A stretch of DNA of 64,000 nucleotides from Scytalidium lignicola (lineage: Eukaryota > Ascomycota > Leotiomycetes), in assembly GCA_002812745.2 (NCBI GenBank), contig NCSJ02000230.1, forward strand, positions 1-64,000, given 5' to 3'. Shown in pieces: positions 21,325-32,330 of this stretch. How positions within the stretch are numbered: the first letter of the stretch is position 1; every line of letters starts with the position of its first letter. The notes beneath the pieces are model-generated. The model searched no databases. It saw nothing but the letters and a program-made list of their open reading frames with translations, and was not told where the DNA came from. The position numbers were made by a program, and so were the translations under genes.

Positions 21325-22149
21325 ATACTAAAGTTTTTTAACCTTAAGGATTAAGTATTAGTTTTTATTATTTATATTAAGTAATAATGACCTTGTTATA
21401 AGTTCATTGACAAATACTTAAAGCTTTAGNAAAAAAACAAAAGTAATAGGAGATTATAACCTTGTTTATAAGTTAAATATATTAAAGTAAATTTACATTT
21501 ACCTTATTTTCCTTATCTTTGCCTTTGAGTTATACAAGAAGTAAGAGAACAATAACTTAAAACTAAAAGAAGTAAGTATTATCAACTTAGACAATGAATA
21601 TAAAGTAGAAGTAATTTTAGACTATGAATAACAAAGAGGAATTTTCAAATATCTTATTAGTTGAAAGAAATACATTAATAAAGAAGATTCTTAAAAGTTA
21701 TAAGAAAATATTAATAATGATGAAATATTAAAAGAATATAATAAGAAATATAACTTAGATCTGAACAACTTTAAAGTTAGGAGAAAGTGAAGAAGACTTA
21801 GAAGGCTAGTAATTACCTTATAATAAAGGTGATTAATATACTTTAAGTAATTTTTCATAAAGTATAATACAAAACATAATTGTAAGAAAGAAAACATTAT
21901 AAGATAATAGTCTAAATTCATTTAAAATACATTTAGCCAAGAACTTAATATCAACTTAGTACTAACCAAGTAAAAGACTAGCTTCAGCCTTATAAGGCAA
22001 GTAAAGAGAAAAACCAGATGCTTAAGCTTTAACCTTGTAAGGGATGAGTAAGAGAAGAGTAAGAGTTATACCTTGTTATTATCATTATCATCTTCATTAT
22101 TACCTTTATTATCAAAGGGCTCTTTTACCTTAGAATACTATTCTTTGAT

Positions 22150-22500
22150 TAGTATTTACTTAATAACAATTATACAAGTAACTTATTACTTTATTATAAT
22201 CTATGTAAAGACTTTTTTATTTCTTTAAAGAGACTTGTTATATCCTTAGACATCTTCTTCAATGAACAACCTAACAACTCTAATACTAAGATACTTCTCT
22301 CTTTTTGCTTGGCTAACTCTTCTTACTTAAGTTCTTGAAGATATAAGAAAGGTATACTTTTAAAGTTCTTAATGAATTAAAAGCTTTTTAAAATAATTAC
22401 TTGTACTACCTTAACATTATCCTAATATCAGGTTAACAAGAGCTTAGCATTAATAATAACCATTACATTAAAACTTACATCAAGAATACTATTACACATA
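22150..22500 (-). pseudogene. Possible antisense coiled-coil ORF of Gypsy-B, copy 1
   Basis: Between the chromodomain and the LTR, the minus strand has a protein-like track: IPFLYLQELK, EELAKQKERSILVLELLGC, then KKMSKDITSLFKEIKKSLHR, with stops upstream. The charged heptad-like composition suggests a coiled coil. The homologous part of copy 2 reads ELKQEELAK, KEKNILILKLLSCLLEK and ISLFKEVKSLYRL. Both copies descend from one sequence, so similarity alone does not prove coding; the frame is inferred. Confidence 0.35.
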
Positions 22501-23859
22501 ATAATAGTAGTATAGAGTGTTCTGCTTTATGCCTTTAACAAACTAGTTGGTTAACAGGAAGTTAGCAAGTGATTAACCATCAGTTTACAAGAATGAACAA
22601 AGAAGGAGGGATATACTTACCAGAAGATAAGCTTTATTATTCTACTTATAATATGAACATTTTAAAGATTAACTTATAGAATATTAGTTAAGTAATTATA
22701 TAATAATAGTAAAGTAATTATACAGTAATAGTTATAACTTATTAATATCATTTGTATATTGTTATAAAATACTAGCTTTTTACCTAGACAAGTTATAAAG
22801 ATATTATTAACATAATACTTCTTTATTAATAAGAACAAAAGGTTTAACATTTACTAATGTTATTATAAGAGTTTAACAAGAGGTTAACAAGTATTATAAT
22901 TAGAGTTAAGCAAAAGTATAAGAAGAAAGAAGAAATATCTTAGAGTTAAGTAAAAGGTATAAGGCAAGTTAAATTAGAGAATTAAGAAAGAGTATAATAA
23001 AGAGTAAGTTGTAACTTAGCAAAAGACAATTTTACTATATAATTCTTAGAGAAAAGAAATGATAATTGAACAAAGGTAAAAGTAGAAAAACAAGTTAAAT
23101 TAGAAGATTAAAGAAGAGTATAATAAAGAGTAAGTTGTAATTTAGTAAAAGATAATTCTGCTTAGGGAATCTTGATGAATAAAGGTAAAAGAAAGGAAAG
23201 TATAATAGAAGGAAAGATAACAAGAAAGTTATAGCCTAACAAGAGTTATGCTAGTAAAAAAGCTATAGGAATATAGTAAAGTTCTTCAAAAAAGNAAAAG
23301 TAATACTAATAATTATCAGTTAATACTTGGAAAAAGAAGTAGAATTAAAAGAAAGAACACTTACTTAAATGAACATATATAATAGCTTAAGGCTTAAAGA
23401 ATATTATTATTAAGGCTTTTCTTAATAAGTATATTTAGTATAATAAAGCTATGTTAAAAGAGTAAGAGTAATAGTATCCTTGTTATAAGGCTTAGTGATT
23501 GTTCATAATTACTTAGCTATAAGTAAGCTATAATCTAGAAAGGAAGTTTACAATAAAAGTAAGATATTCAACTCTTAGCCTTATTATAACTTGTAATGTT
23601 GAATTGAAAGAATAAAGAAAGATCTTTAAAGCCTAGTAAGAGGTTTGTTAAAACTTCATTATAAGGTTAATATTAAGAAATGTCTTATGTTTACTAAAAT
23701 GACAAATATATTAAGGTACTAAGGCTAGAAATGCTAAGTTTAGCATTCTTTGTCTAGAGTTTAATTGTAGAATAGAAGAGTATTATATTCTATTGTTATA
23801 TCTTAGCAGGTAATATGATTATAACTCCTAAGGACAGGAGTTTAGAAAGGAGGAGATAT

Positions 23860-24126
23860 TGTCAAGGCCTTAGTGTATTAATCATGTGAAAAGGGAAAAA
23901 GGATAATAGTCTAAGTCTTAGCTACTTCTTAGCTGTTAACTCTTGTCTATAAAGAGGAAGGTTTCCTTTTCTCTTTGACAAGAGTCAGAGATTAATCTTG
24001 TAATTTTAGAAGAGTACCGAGTTTTAGAGTGAATTTACACTTAACCAACTGCTATCTTATTGCTAGTCTCCTATTATGTTTCAGCCTCCTGGTCTCTCTT
24101 CACTTTACATACGGATACCCTTAACA
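23860..24126 (+). repeat. Gypsy-B LTR, copy 1 (267 bp)
   Basis: Begins TGTCAAGGCC after a purine tract and ends ATACCCTTAACA (TGACA changed to TAACA). Same length as and highly similar to 29400-29666. Confidence 0.85.
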
Positions 24127-24199
24127 AATATAGACTTAACTGGAATTCTACTCCTTTATACTTCTTTAGAGTATTACATTGACTTAGAAGAAGAATAAA

Positions 24200-27100
24200 C
24201 TTTACTTTAAGAACTTATTTATACCTTAGTTGAAGATAAGCTTGTAATACTTCATGACTACTTAGAAGTTGTTATGCAAAAAGGATAGATCTAACCCTTA
24301 ATCAGTCTAACAAGAGCTCTTATCTTGTTTGTACTTAAGTTAAGAAGTAAGTTATAATTTTGTATTAACTACTAAGGACTGAACAAGATTATTAAGAAGA
24401 ATTACATTATATTACCCTTAATTTCAAAAATCATTAGTTAATTATCTAAGGTTAAATATTTTATTAAGTTAAATTTAAAAAATACTTATTATTAGATATA
24501 TATTTATAAAGAAAATAAGTAGAAGATAGTATTTAGAATTAAGTATAAACATTTTGAATATCTTATTATATTATTTAGACTTTCAAATGTACTAACTACC
24601 TTCTAAACATATATTAACTAAGTATTAACAAGTTTAATCAATGTTATCTACATTATATACCTTGATAATATCTTAATTTACACAAAAGACAAAGAGTTAT
24701 ATGTACAAACTATTCATAATATACTAGTTAAGTTGTAATAATAAGGTCTTTATACAAACTTGGAGAAATATACATTTTATTCTTAGACAATTACCTTTTT
24801 AAGCTTTATAATTACTTTTAAAGGCATAAGTATAAAGAAAGAACATGTTATAATTATTGTTAAGTAATTAGAACTTAAAAGTATAAAAGACATATAAATC
24901 TTTCTTAGCTTCACTGGGTTTTATCATTGATTTATTAAAGATTATTTAAAGATTATTATACTATTAACAAATACATTGAAGAAAGGACATCTATTAACCT
25001 TTTAATTAACTCTCCTATAATAAAAAGTATTCATAAAGATATATGTCTTATTCACAATTACTTTATTATTATGTTATTATAACCTGAAGTTACTTATTAA
25101 GTTGAAGACAAATACTTTGGATTTTGTGGTTAACATGATTATAACCTAATTATAAGAAGAACATTAGCATTTTATTGTATACATGTCAAAGAAGTTAAAA
25201 GAGATTAAGTTATATTATAATACTTTAAATGTTAAGTTGTTAATTATTATAAAGGTTTTCAGGATATAAAAACATTACTTATTATATGTACAATACCTTA
25301 TTAAAGTTTTGACTAATTACTTGAACTATTACTACCTTGCTTTTAAGTTATAGCTGAACAACAAACAAGCTTATTAATTGTAAGAATTGTCTAGATATGA
25401 TTTTAAGATTAAGTATAAACTAAGCTCTTAAAACCTTGTTAATAAGTTGTTAAGAAGACTTGATCTATAAGATACAATTAGTATTATAATAATATGTTAA
25501 GAGTTATTGTTAAGNTTTTTTTAATAAGTTCTTATAAACGTTGAATATAAGTAATGAAGAACTTACAAGCTTGTTAAGTCAAAGTCTTGTTGACTAGTCA
25601 AAGGAAGTAGATTCTCTAACAACTGAACTTGTTTTACTAGATAGTCAAGACTTTGTTAGTTAATTATAAGAGTTTAACAGTTTTATAACAATTGAACTTG
25701 AAAGTATTTAAAGTATTATGTCTTTTCAAGATAATGTTGTTAAAGTTACAAGTTATAAATTGTATGTTCTTTTGACATAAGCTAAAAGGGCTAAAGCTGT
25801 AACAACATTAGAGGACTTGTTACTTAGCTTTGTAAATGTTATTTATAAGATATAACAGAAGAATACTTTTGTTGTTAATGAAGAATAAAAGTAATAATAT
25901 AACAAATAATTCATTGTTAAAGTCTTAGGGTATAACCTCTGAGCATTAAGAGATAATAAACTTCTAAGGTATTGAAGATATGTTTACATCCTTGATAATT
26001 ACTTATTAAAGATTAAACTGCTAGATACTTTTTATAATACTCTTATTAATAAATATTTAAATATTATTAAAGTTTTGAAATAGCTAATTAATTATTATTA
26101 TTAGAATAGTTTGTNAAAAAGACATTAAGAAGTATATCTTTACTTATACTATTTACCAGAGAATCAAGTTAAAACATCATTTACTTTATAATAAGCTAAT
26201 ACCCTTACTAATACTAACTAGACCTTTTAAAGAAATCTTAATAGATTTTATTATTAAATTACTACTTTTTACTTCTTTCAAGGATAAGGAATGTAATACT
26301 ATTCTGATAATAATCTACAAGTTCACTAAATACTTGATTTATATTCTCACCACCAAATGTATTAATGTTAACAAAATGGTAAAATTGTTGTTATATTATA
26401 TTATCTGACTGTTTAGTTTATTTAAGGGTGTAATATCTGATTAAAATACTTAATTCAAGAACAAGTTCTAGGTATTCCTTTGCTATTACCTAGTAATAAA
26501 GAGGTAGATGAATATTACATAGTATCCTTAAATTAACAGTTAAACTGAATGTTAAAACTAGAACTTAGAACATTACTTATAAGTTTATTACTTCTTTACT
26601 TAAGATAATTAAGCAATCAAGTTATACTTAACAAAGTATGTTTATAACACCTTATAACATTTTACTATACAAACATCTTTTGTAGAAGCCCTTATAGAAT
26701 ACAAACTGTAAGGACTAACAAAGTTAAAACTAATTAACAAAGAACTTCCTTTTAAGGTATTAATAACAATTAAGAAAGTTGAAGAGTTATAAGAGAGTTG
26801 TAACAAGATTATAAGTCTACTTTAATATACTCAGAAACTTTATAAGAAATAGTATAATTAATGTTGAATATTAAAGTCTTTTAACCTTAAAGACTAAATG
26901 TTAATCTTTATTACTTATATCAAGTAATAACAACCTTATTACAAGTTTATTAACAAATACTTAAAGCCTTGGAAAATAACAAAAGTAATAAGAGACTATA
27001 ATCTTACTTATAAGCTAAATATACTAAAGTAAATTTGCATTTACCTTATTTTCTTTATCTTTATTCTTAAGTTGTACAAGAAATAAGAGAATAATAACTT

Positions 27101-27370
27101 AAAACTAAAAGAGGTAAGTATTATTGACTTAAACAATGAATATAAAGTAAAAGTAATCTTAGATTATAAATAGTAAAGAAGAATTTTTAAATATCTTATT
27201 AACTAGAAGAGATATACTAATAAGGAAGATTCTTAAGAGTTGTAAGAAAATATTAATAATAATAAAATACTAAAAGAGTATAATAAGAAATATAACTTAA
27301 ATCCAAGCAACCTTAAAGTTAAGAGAAAGTGAAGAAAACCTAGAAGGTTAGTAATTACTTTATAATAAGG
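24200..27370 (+). pseudogene. Gypsy-B pol: RT, RNase H, integrase, chromodomain
   Basis: With many stops, the sense strand still reads GLNKIIKKNYIILPLISKII and FRIKYKHFEYLIILFRLSNV (reverse transcriptase fingers and palm), IYLDNILIYTKDKE (YLDD changed to YLDN), FLSFTGFYH and the RNase H segment near 25050-25450, and TRPFKEILIDFIIKL, DKECNTILIIIYKFTKYLIY and YPQINSQTE in integrase (26200-26560). A chromodomain relic EYKVKVILDYK follows at 27140-27240. This is the Ty3/Gypsy chromovirus order. RIP has removed any coding capacity. Confidence 0.82.
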
Positions 27371-27689
27371 ATAATTAATATACTTCAGATAATTTTTCAT
27401 AAAGTATAATATAAAACATAATTGTAAAAAAGAAAACATTATAAGATAATAGTCTAAATTCATTTAAAATATACTCAGTTAAGAATTTAATACTAACTTA
27501 GTATTAACTAAGCAAAAGATTAACTTTAACCTTATAAGGTAAGCAAAGAAAGAAACTGAACACTTAAGCTTTAACCTTACAAGAGGTAAACAAGAGAAGA
27601 GTAAGAGTTATGCCTTATTATTATTATTATTATCTTCATCATTACTTTCATTATTAAAAGGCTCTTTTACCTTAGGATATTATCCTTTG

Positions 27690-28040
27690 ATTAATACTTA
27701 CTTAATAATAGTTATATAAGTAACTTACTACTTTATTATAATCTATATAAAGACTTTTTACTTCTTTAAAAAGACTTATTACATTTTTAAATACCTTCTC
27801 CAATAAACAACTTAATAACTTTAATATTAAAATGTTTTTCTCTTTTTACTTGGCTAACTCTTCTTGTTTAAGTTCTTAAAGATATAAGGAAAGCATACTT
27901 TTAAAGTTCTTAATAAATTAAAGGCTTTTTGAAATAACTACTTATACTACCTTAACATTATTCTAGTATTAAATTAATAAGAGCTTAGCATTAATAATAA
28001 CTATTATATCAAAACTTATATTAAAAATGTTATTATACAT
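27690..28040 (-). pseudogene. Possible antisense coiled-coil ORF of Gypsy-B, copy 2
   Basis: Homologous to the antisense track of copy 1. It reads ELKQEELAK, KEKNILILKLLSCLLEK, VFKNVISLFKEVKSLYRL with fewer stops in this stretch than in flanking frames. A single homopolymer indel distinguishes KEVKS here from KEIKKS in copy 1. Start and end are not definable. Confidence 0.35.
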
Positions 28041-29399
28041 AATAATAGTAGTATAAAGTACTTTGCTTTATACCTTTAACAAACCAGTTAACTAGTAAGA
28101 GGTTAGCAAGTGACTAACTATCAGTTTATAAGAGTGAACAAAGAAAGAAGGATATACTTACCAGAAGATAAACCTTATTATTTTACTTATAATATAAACA
28201 TTTTGAAGATTAGCTTATAGAATATTAACTAAGTAATTGTATAACAATAATAAAGTAGTTATATAATAATAATTATAACTTATTAGTATTATCTGTATAC
28301 TGTTATAGAATATCAACTTTCTACTTAAACAAGTTATAAAAACATTGTTAATATAATACTTCTCTATTAGTAAGAATAAGAAGTTTAGTGTTTACTAATA
28401 CTATTACAAGAGTTTAATAAGAGGTTAACAAGTATTATAACTAAAGTTAAGCAAGAGTATAAGAAGAAAGAAGAAATATCTTAAAGTTAAGTAAAAGGTA
28501 TAAAGCAAGTTGAATTAAAGAATTAAGAAAAAGTATAACAAAGAGTAAGTTATAACTTAACAAAAGATAATTTTACTATATGATTCTTGGAGAAAAGAAG
28601 TAATAACTAAACAAAGGTAAAGATAAGAAAACAAGCTGAATTAGAAGATCAAGGAGAAATATAACAAAGAATAAGTTATAACTTAACAAAAGACAATTCT
28701 ACTTAAGGAATCTTGATAAACAAAGGTAAAAGAAAAGGAAGTATAATAAAAAGNAAGGATAATAAGAAAGTTATAACTTAACAAGAGTTATACTAGTAAA
28801 AAGCTATAAGAATATAATGAAGTTCTTCAAAAAGAAAAATAATATTAATGATTATTAGTTAATACTTAGAAAAAGAAGTAAAATTAAAGGAGAGAATACT
28901 TATTTAAATGAACATATGTAATAATCTAAGGCTTGAAGAATATTATTATTAAAACTTTTCTTAATAAGTATATTTAACATAATGAAGTTATGTTAAAAGA
29001 ATAAGAATAGTAATATCCTTATTATAAAGCTTAATGATTGTTCATAACTACTTAATTATAAATAAGTTATAATTTNAAAAAAGAAGTTTGTAATAAGAGT
29101 AAGATATTCAACTTTTAACCTTATTATAATTTGTAATGTTAAATTAAAAGAATAAAGAAAGATCTTCAAAGCTTAATAAGAAGTTTGTTAAAACTTCATT
29201 ATAAGGTTAATATTAAGAGATGTCTTATGTTTATTAAAATAACAAATATATTAAGGTACTAAGGCTAAGAGTATTAAGTTTAATATTCTTTGTCTAGAGT
29301 TTAATTGTAGAATAAGAGAATATTATATTCTATTATTATATCTTAACAAGTAGTATAATTATAACTCTTAAAGACAAGAGCTTAAAAAGGAAAAGATAT

Positions 29400-29666
29400 T
29401 ATCAAGGCTTTAGTATACTAATCATATGAAGAAGAGAAAAGGATAATAGTCTAAGTCTTAACTACTCTTTAACTACTAACTCTTGTCTATAAAAAGAAAA
29501 GTTTCCCCTTCTCTTTAACAGAAGTCAAAGATTAATCTTGTAATTTTAGAAGAGTACTGAGTTTTAGAGTAAATTTACACTTAACTAACTGTTATCTCAT
29601 TGCTAGTCTCCTATTATGTTTTAGCCTCCTGGTCTCTCTTCACTCTACATACAGATACCCCTGACA
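29400..29666 (+). repeat. Gypsy-B LTR, copy 2 (267 bp)
   Basis: Starts TATCAAGGC (RIP form of TGTCA) and ends ATACCCCTGACA, retaining the ancestral TGACA terminus. Confidence 0.85.
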
Positions 29667-30478
29667 TTTAATAAGAATATTATACAACTAAATAATATTA
29701 AAATTTCACTTATTCAAGAATGTTAGTATATTAATCTACAACTTATAACTAGGAAATTAACTATTATAACAAGTTTATAAGGAATTATATGTTAAAACCT
29801 TATTATTAAGAAGTAATATATTATATAATATACTTAAAGAGTATATATAACTTTAGCTTACCAACTAAAAGTATTATATAACTTATTAATAACTGTTTAA
29901 GTTATTAATCTTAGTTAAGAAAACATAAAATTATTAAATAAACACTTATAATAACAAATCCAGAATATTATTAAGAGAATACAATTTATTAAACTTAAAA
30001 AGAAGATATTATAATTATTAATCTTTACAAATGCTTTATTTACAAATAACAAAGACTTATTATTATAAATTAGCTATATTATAATACTTGTAAACCAGAA
30101 AGGAAATATAAATACATTATATTAAATATTGATCAAGTGTAAAAGAGTTATATATAACATTTTAGCCTTAGAACTATACAGAATAACTTATAAGTTTAAT
30201 ATAAAAGTCATAATCAAGTTAATTATCAAAGGAATCCTTAAAACCAACCTCTTATTAGTTATATATATATAAATTCAAGGTCACTTTACAATTACCTTAT
30301 CAAATTAAGAACTATATAAGAAAAGCAACTCATGATTAACATGATATACTTTTGTCAAGTGTATGAATAACGCTAGATTACTAAGGTACAATAGATTGAA
30401 GGAATTACAAATCCAGCTGATTCCATAACCAAAGGAAAACCATCTAGTACTTTAAAACAGCTGTTGGATACGAATAAA
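29667..30478 (+). pseudogene. Copia-type RNase H, 3' end, RIP-mutated
   Basis: The upstream half is AT-rich with no clear frame, but from about 30255 the sense strand reads NSRSLYNYLIKLRT, EKQLMINMIYFCQVYE and ITKVQ, then IEGITNPADSITKGKPSSTL and KQLLDTNK, the C-terminal RNase H segment of fungal Copia-type polyproteins (NPAD-T-K signature). Stops occupy likely Trp, Arg and Gln positions. The frame is open into the MITE that follows. Confidence 0.7.
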
Positions 30479-30479
30479 G

Positions 30480-30894
30480 TACGTAAGGGGGTGCTAGAAA
30501 TGATTCGGCCACCCCCTGCAAGCGAGCGTTTTTTTGGCCTAATCAGGAGATTTTCTCACGCTGTTTTGGTAAACTCATGGAAATATTTTGTTGTGATATC
30601 CTAGTTGCCACCTTAGGCACCACGTTTCACCTATTACACGTGACTTCCCTTTCTAGTAGTTAGCTTCACTTGTACGTACGTAGCTACACTACAACACCAC
30701 AATATATTTGAGTAACCCCGATTACGCAACCTCTTGCTGTGCTTAATTCAACATATTTCATGGCGTGAGGAATTCAAACTGGTGTGATCGCTTACCACTG
30801 TTAAAACAGCGTTGATTTTAAGCTAACGCGCACAAATGATTGGCTTATCAACTTACATGGGGTGGCCGAATCATTTCTTGCACCCCCTTACGTA
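30480..30894. mobile_element. MITE with 37-bp terminal inverted repeats and TA flanks
   Basis: The left end (30479-30515, starting GTACGTAAGGGGGTGC) and right end (30859-30895) are reverse complements at 36 of 37 positions. The outermost bases fit a TA duplication as left by Tc1/mariner or pogo transposons, giving an element of about 411 bp between the TAs. The interior has no ORF of note and no RIP signature, so it is probably younger than its surroundings. No transposase with these ends is present in the window. Confidence 0.85.
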
Positions 30895-30905
30895 CAGAGG
30901 AGGGA

Positions 30906-30971
30906 TTTGGAGCTATTCCCAATTAAGCAATTAGCATACGATTGGGAAAACTCTACGGATTTGAGCGTTTT
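30906..30971. repeat. Copy 2 of the shared ~65-bp sequence (pairs with 10529-10594)
   Basis: Contains the identical 25-bp core at 30947-30971 and reads WENSTDLSVL in frame. If the MITE is excised with one TA, the Copia frame (DTNK) continues through this segment to a TAA near 31006. Confidence 0.6.
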
Positions 30972-31285
30972 AGGAGCTACAGCATACGGCCATTTTTAAA
31001 GTGGTTCTAGTGTTGGTAGAATAGCGGTTACGTACACGTGATATTCACGTGCCCCTGTAAGCTAGTCCCGATTAGGTAGTGGGAACAAGCGAAGTTCCTA
31101 CAGCTTCGCTCTCCCACCCCTAATCGTACAACAACCATGGAATAGCACAACAGTATATTACGTATATTACGTACCTTACTACGTGCTACAGGTGAACCGA
31201 CACTAACCTCCCGAAATGGAAAAGTCATTAATTTGGCACCATAAATCTACTATCAAAGCTTGCACTTTCATTTCTGATAAGCCAT
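30972..31285. other. Repeat-like non-coding DNA, 3' flank of SDR gene
   Basis: No gene seen. It holds a CACGTG inverted pair and a long imperfect hairpin (separate entry), and marks the end of the transposon block; composition returns to normal here. Confidence 0.5.
31035..31125. repeat. CACGTG pair and 56-bp imperfect hairpin
   Basis: CACGTG-ATATT-CACGTG lies at 31035-31051. At 31070-31125 three successive arms pair: GATTAGG with CCTAATC, GTGGGA with TCCCAC and AGCGAAG with CTTCGCT, around a 9-nt loop with small bulges. It could be a transposon terminus or a site-specific structure; nothing identifies it. Confidence 0.6.
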
Positions 31286-32330
31286 TTAAAAGTCTAATTT
31301 AACTGTAAGCTTGTCACCTTCCACAATATAGTCCTTTTTTGCCAAAAGTTGAGGCATGTCCCACGTGCAATTGATGTATCTTCCACCAATCCACTCACGT
31401 CTTTCATTCCCCAAAAAGACGATCGTATCCGCACTAAGTTCCGGAGTTTCTACGAATACTAAACAGGGTTAAAATTAGTATTTATTGTAATATAGAAAGC
31501 AGTATTATTTCGTCTATCATGAGATTTTACCATACCTGGTTTCAGCTCTTCGCTCACACCATCCGGTCCACCAAGCATGTCTGTTGGGACATTTCCAGGA
31601 TGAATAGCAAAACAGATAATTCCCTGCTCTCTATGAGCTTTGTCAATAAACTGGGATATCCGCAGTAGTGCAAGTTTCGAAGTCTGGTAAGCACTCAGTG
31701 CCGGAGTCACAATATGTGCCCCCACGCTGCTGACATTGACAACGTAGCTAGTTTTAGTCTTGACAAGGAGTGAATAGAAGGCTCGGAAAACCAGGTATGG
31801 ACCACGAAGATTTATGTTAAAGGTTTCCCACCATATTTCAGGGTTGGACAGTCCAATATCAGCGAATTCACCCATGATGCCCGCATTGTTGACTAATACA
31901 TCAAGTCTGCCAAATTCCTTCTCCACCGTGACGGCAGCATCCTCTACACTCTTCGGATCTGAGACTTCCAATTTGACAGGGAGGAATTTCGGTGGAGTAC
32001 GATTGGCTCCCTTGGCCGCTGCTTCAACGTCTTTGGCTAACTGTGCCATGTCCGAGCGGGCACCAGCTGCGATATATGATGCACCAGCCTTTGCAAAAGA
32101 AAGAACCATGGAGCGGCCCATTCCTCTTGAACCGCCTGTTATGAAGATAGCTTTTCCAGTATAATCAGCCTTGGTAGGGTCGATTGCTGGGTAGCTGTCA
32201 TTGTGGACAGTCTCTGTCACATCATAGTCACCTGATTAAGAATATTAGAATATTTATAATAATCCGATTTTGATAATAATAACTTACCGGGGCCTTCGAT
32301 CAGGTTTGGGGTTCCTCTTGGAGGTGGCAT
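31286..32330 (-). CDS. Short-chain dehydrogenase/reductase (SDR)
   Basis: An NAD(P)-dependent oxidoreductase of the classical SDR fold, probably cytosolic. Exons are 32330-32288, 32231-31536 and 31458-31286 (303 aa). Introns of 56 and 77 nt have GTAAGT and GTATGG donors; the second donor must be GTATGG because the alternative GTAAAA would give an immediate stop. Motifs: cofactor loop TGGSRGMG from about residue 46, NNAG at 129-132, catalytic Ser 182 in NVSS, Tyr 196 and Lys 200 in YQTSK, and PGNVPTDM after it. The last exon encodes VFLGNERREWIGGRYINCTW, usual for fungal SDRs that close the fold. Length is typical. The substrate is unknown, and the neighbours do not suggest a pathway. It is the first intact gene after the transposon block. 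Confidence 0.9.

Larger units (their letters stand above)
21325..24126 (+). mobile_element. Gypsy-B copy 1: 3' portion, RIP-mutated
   Basis: This 2.8-kb stretch is a direct repeat of about 26862-29666 (offset near 5.54 kb), with mostly transition differences. It starts in the end of integrase, contains a chromodomain relic (about 21590-21690; EYKVEVILDYE-like with stops), a sense tail to about 21830, roughly 2 kb without sense coding, a polypurine tract (AGAAAGGAGGAGATA) and a 267-bp LTR. Everything 5' of the integrase end is replaced by Gypsy-A. Confidence 0.8.
24127..29666 (+). mobile_element. Gypsy-B copy 2: RT to 3' LTR, RIP-mutated
   Basis: Directly after the copy 1 LTR comes a second, longer 3' portion of the same element, starting just before reverse transcriptase and continuing through RNase H, integrase, chromodomain, the long non-sense-coding 3' region and an LTR. 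Gag, protease and a 5' LTR are absent. Head-to-tail order with an LTR between suggests either recombination or insertion of one copy next to the other followed by deletion. Confidence 0.8.

Noticed and set aside
21691..21921. 76-codon minus frame repeated at 27233-27463
   Set aside because: Its recurrence is due to the Gypsy-B direct repeat. The sense strand there reads as the tail after the chromodomain, and the minus product is AT-driven Leu/Phe/Tyr.
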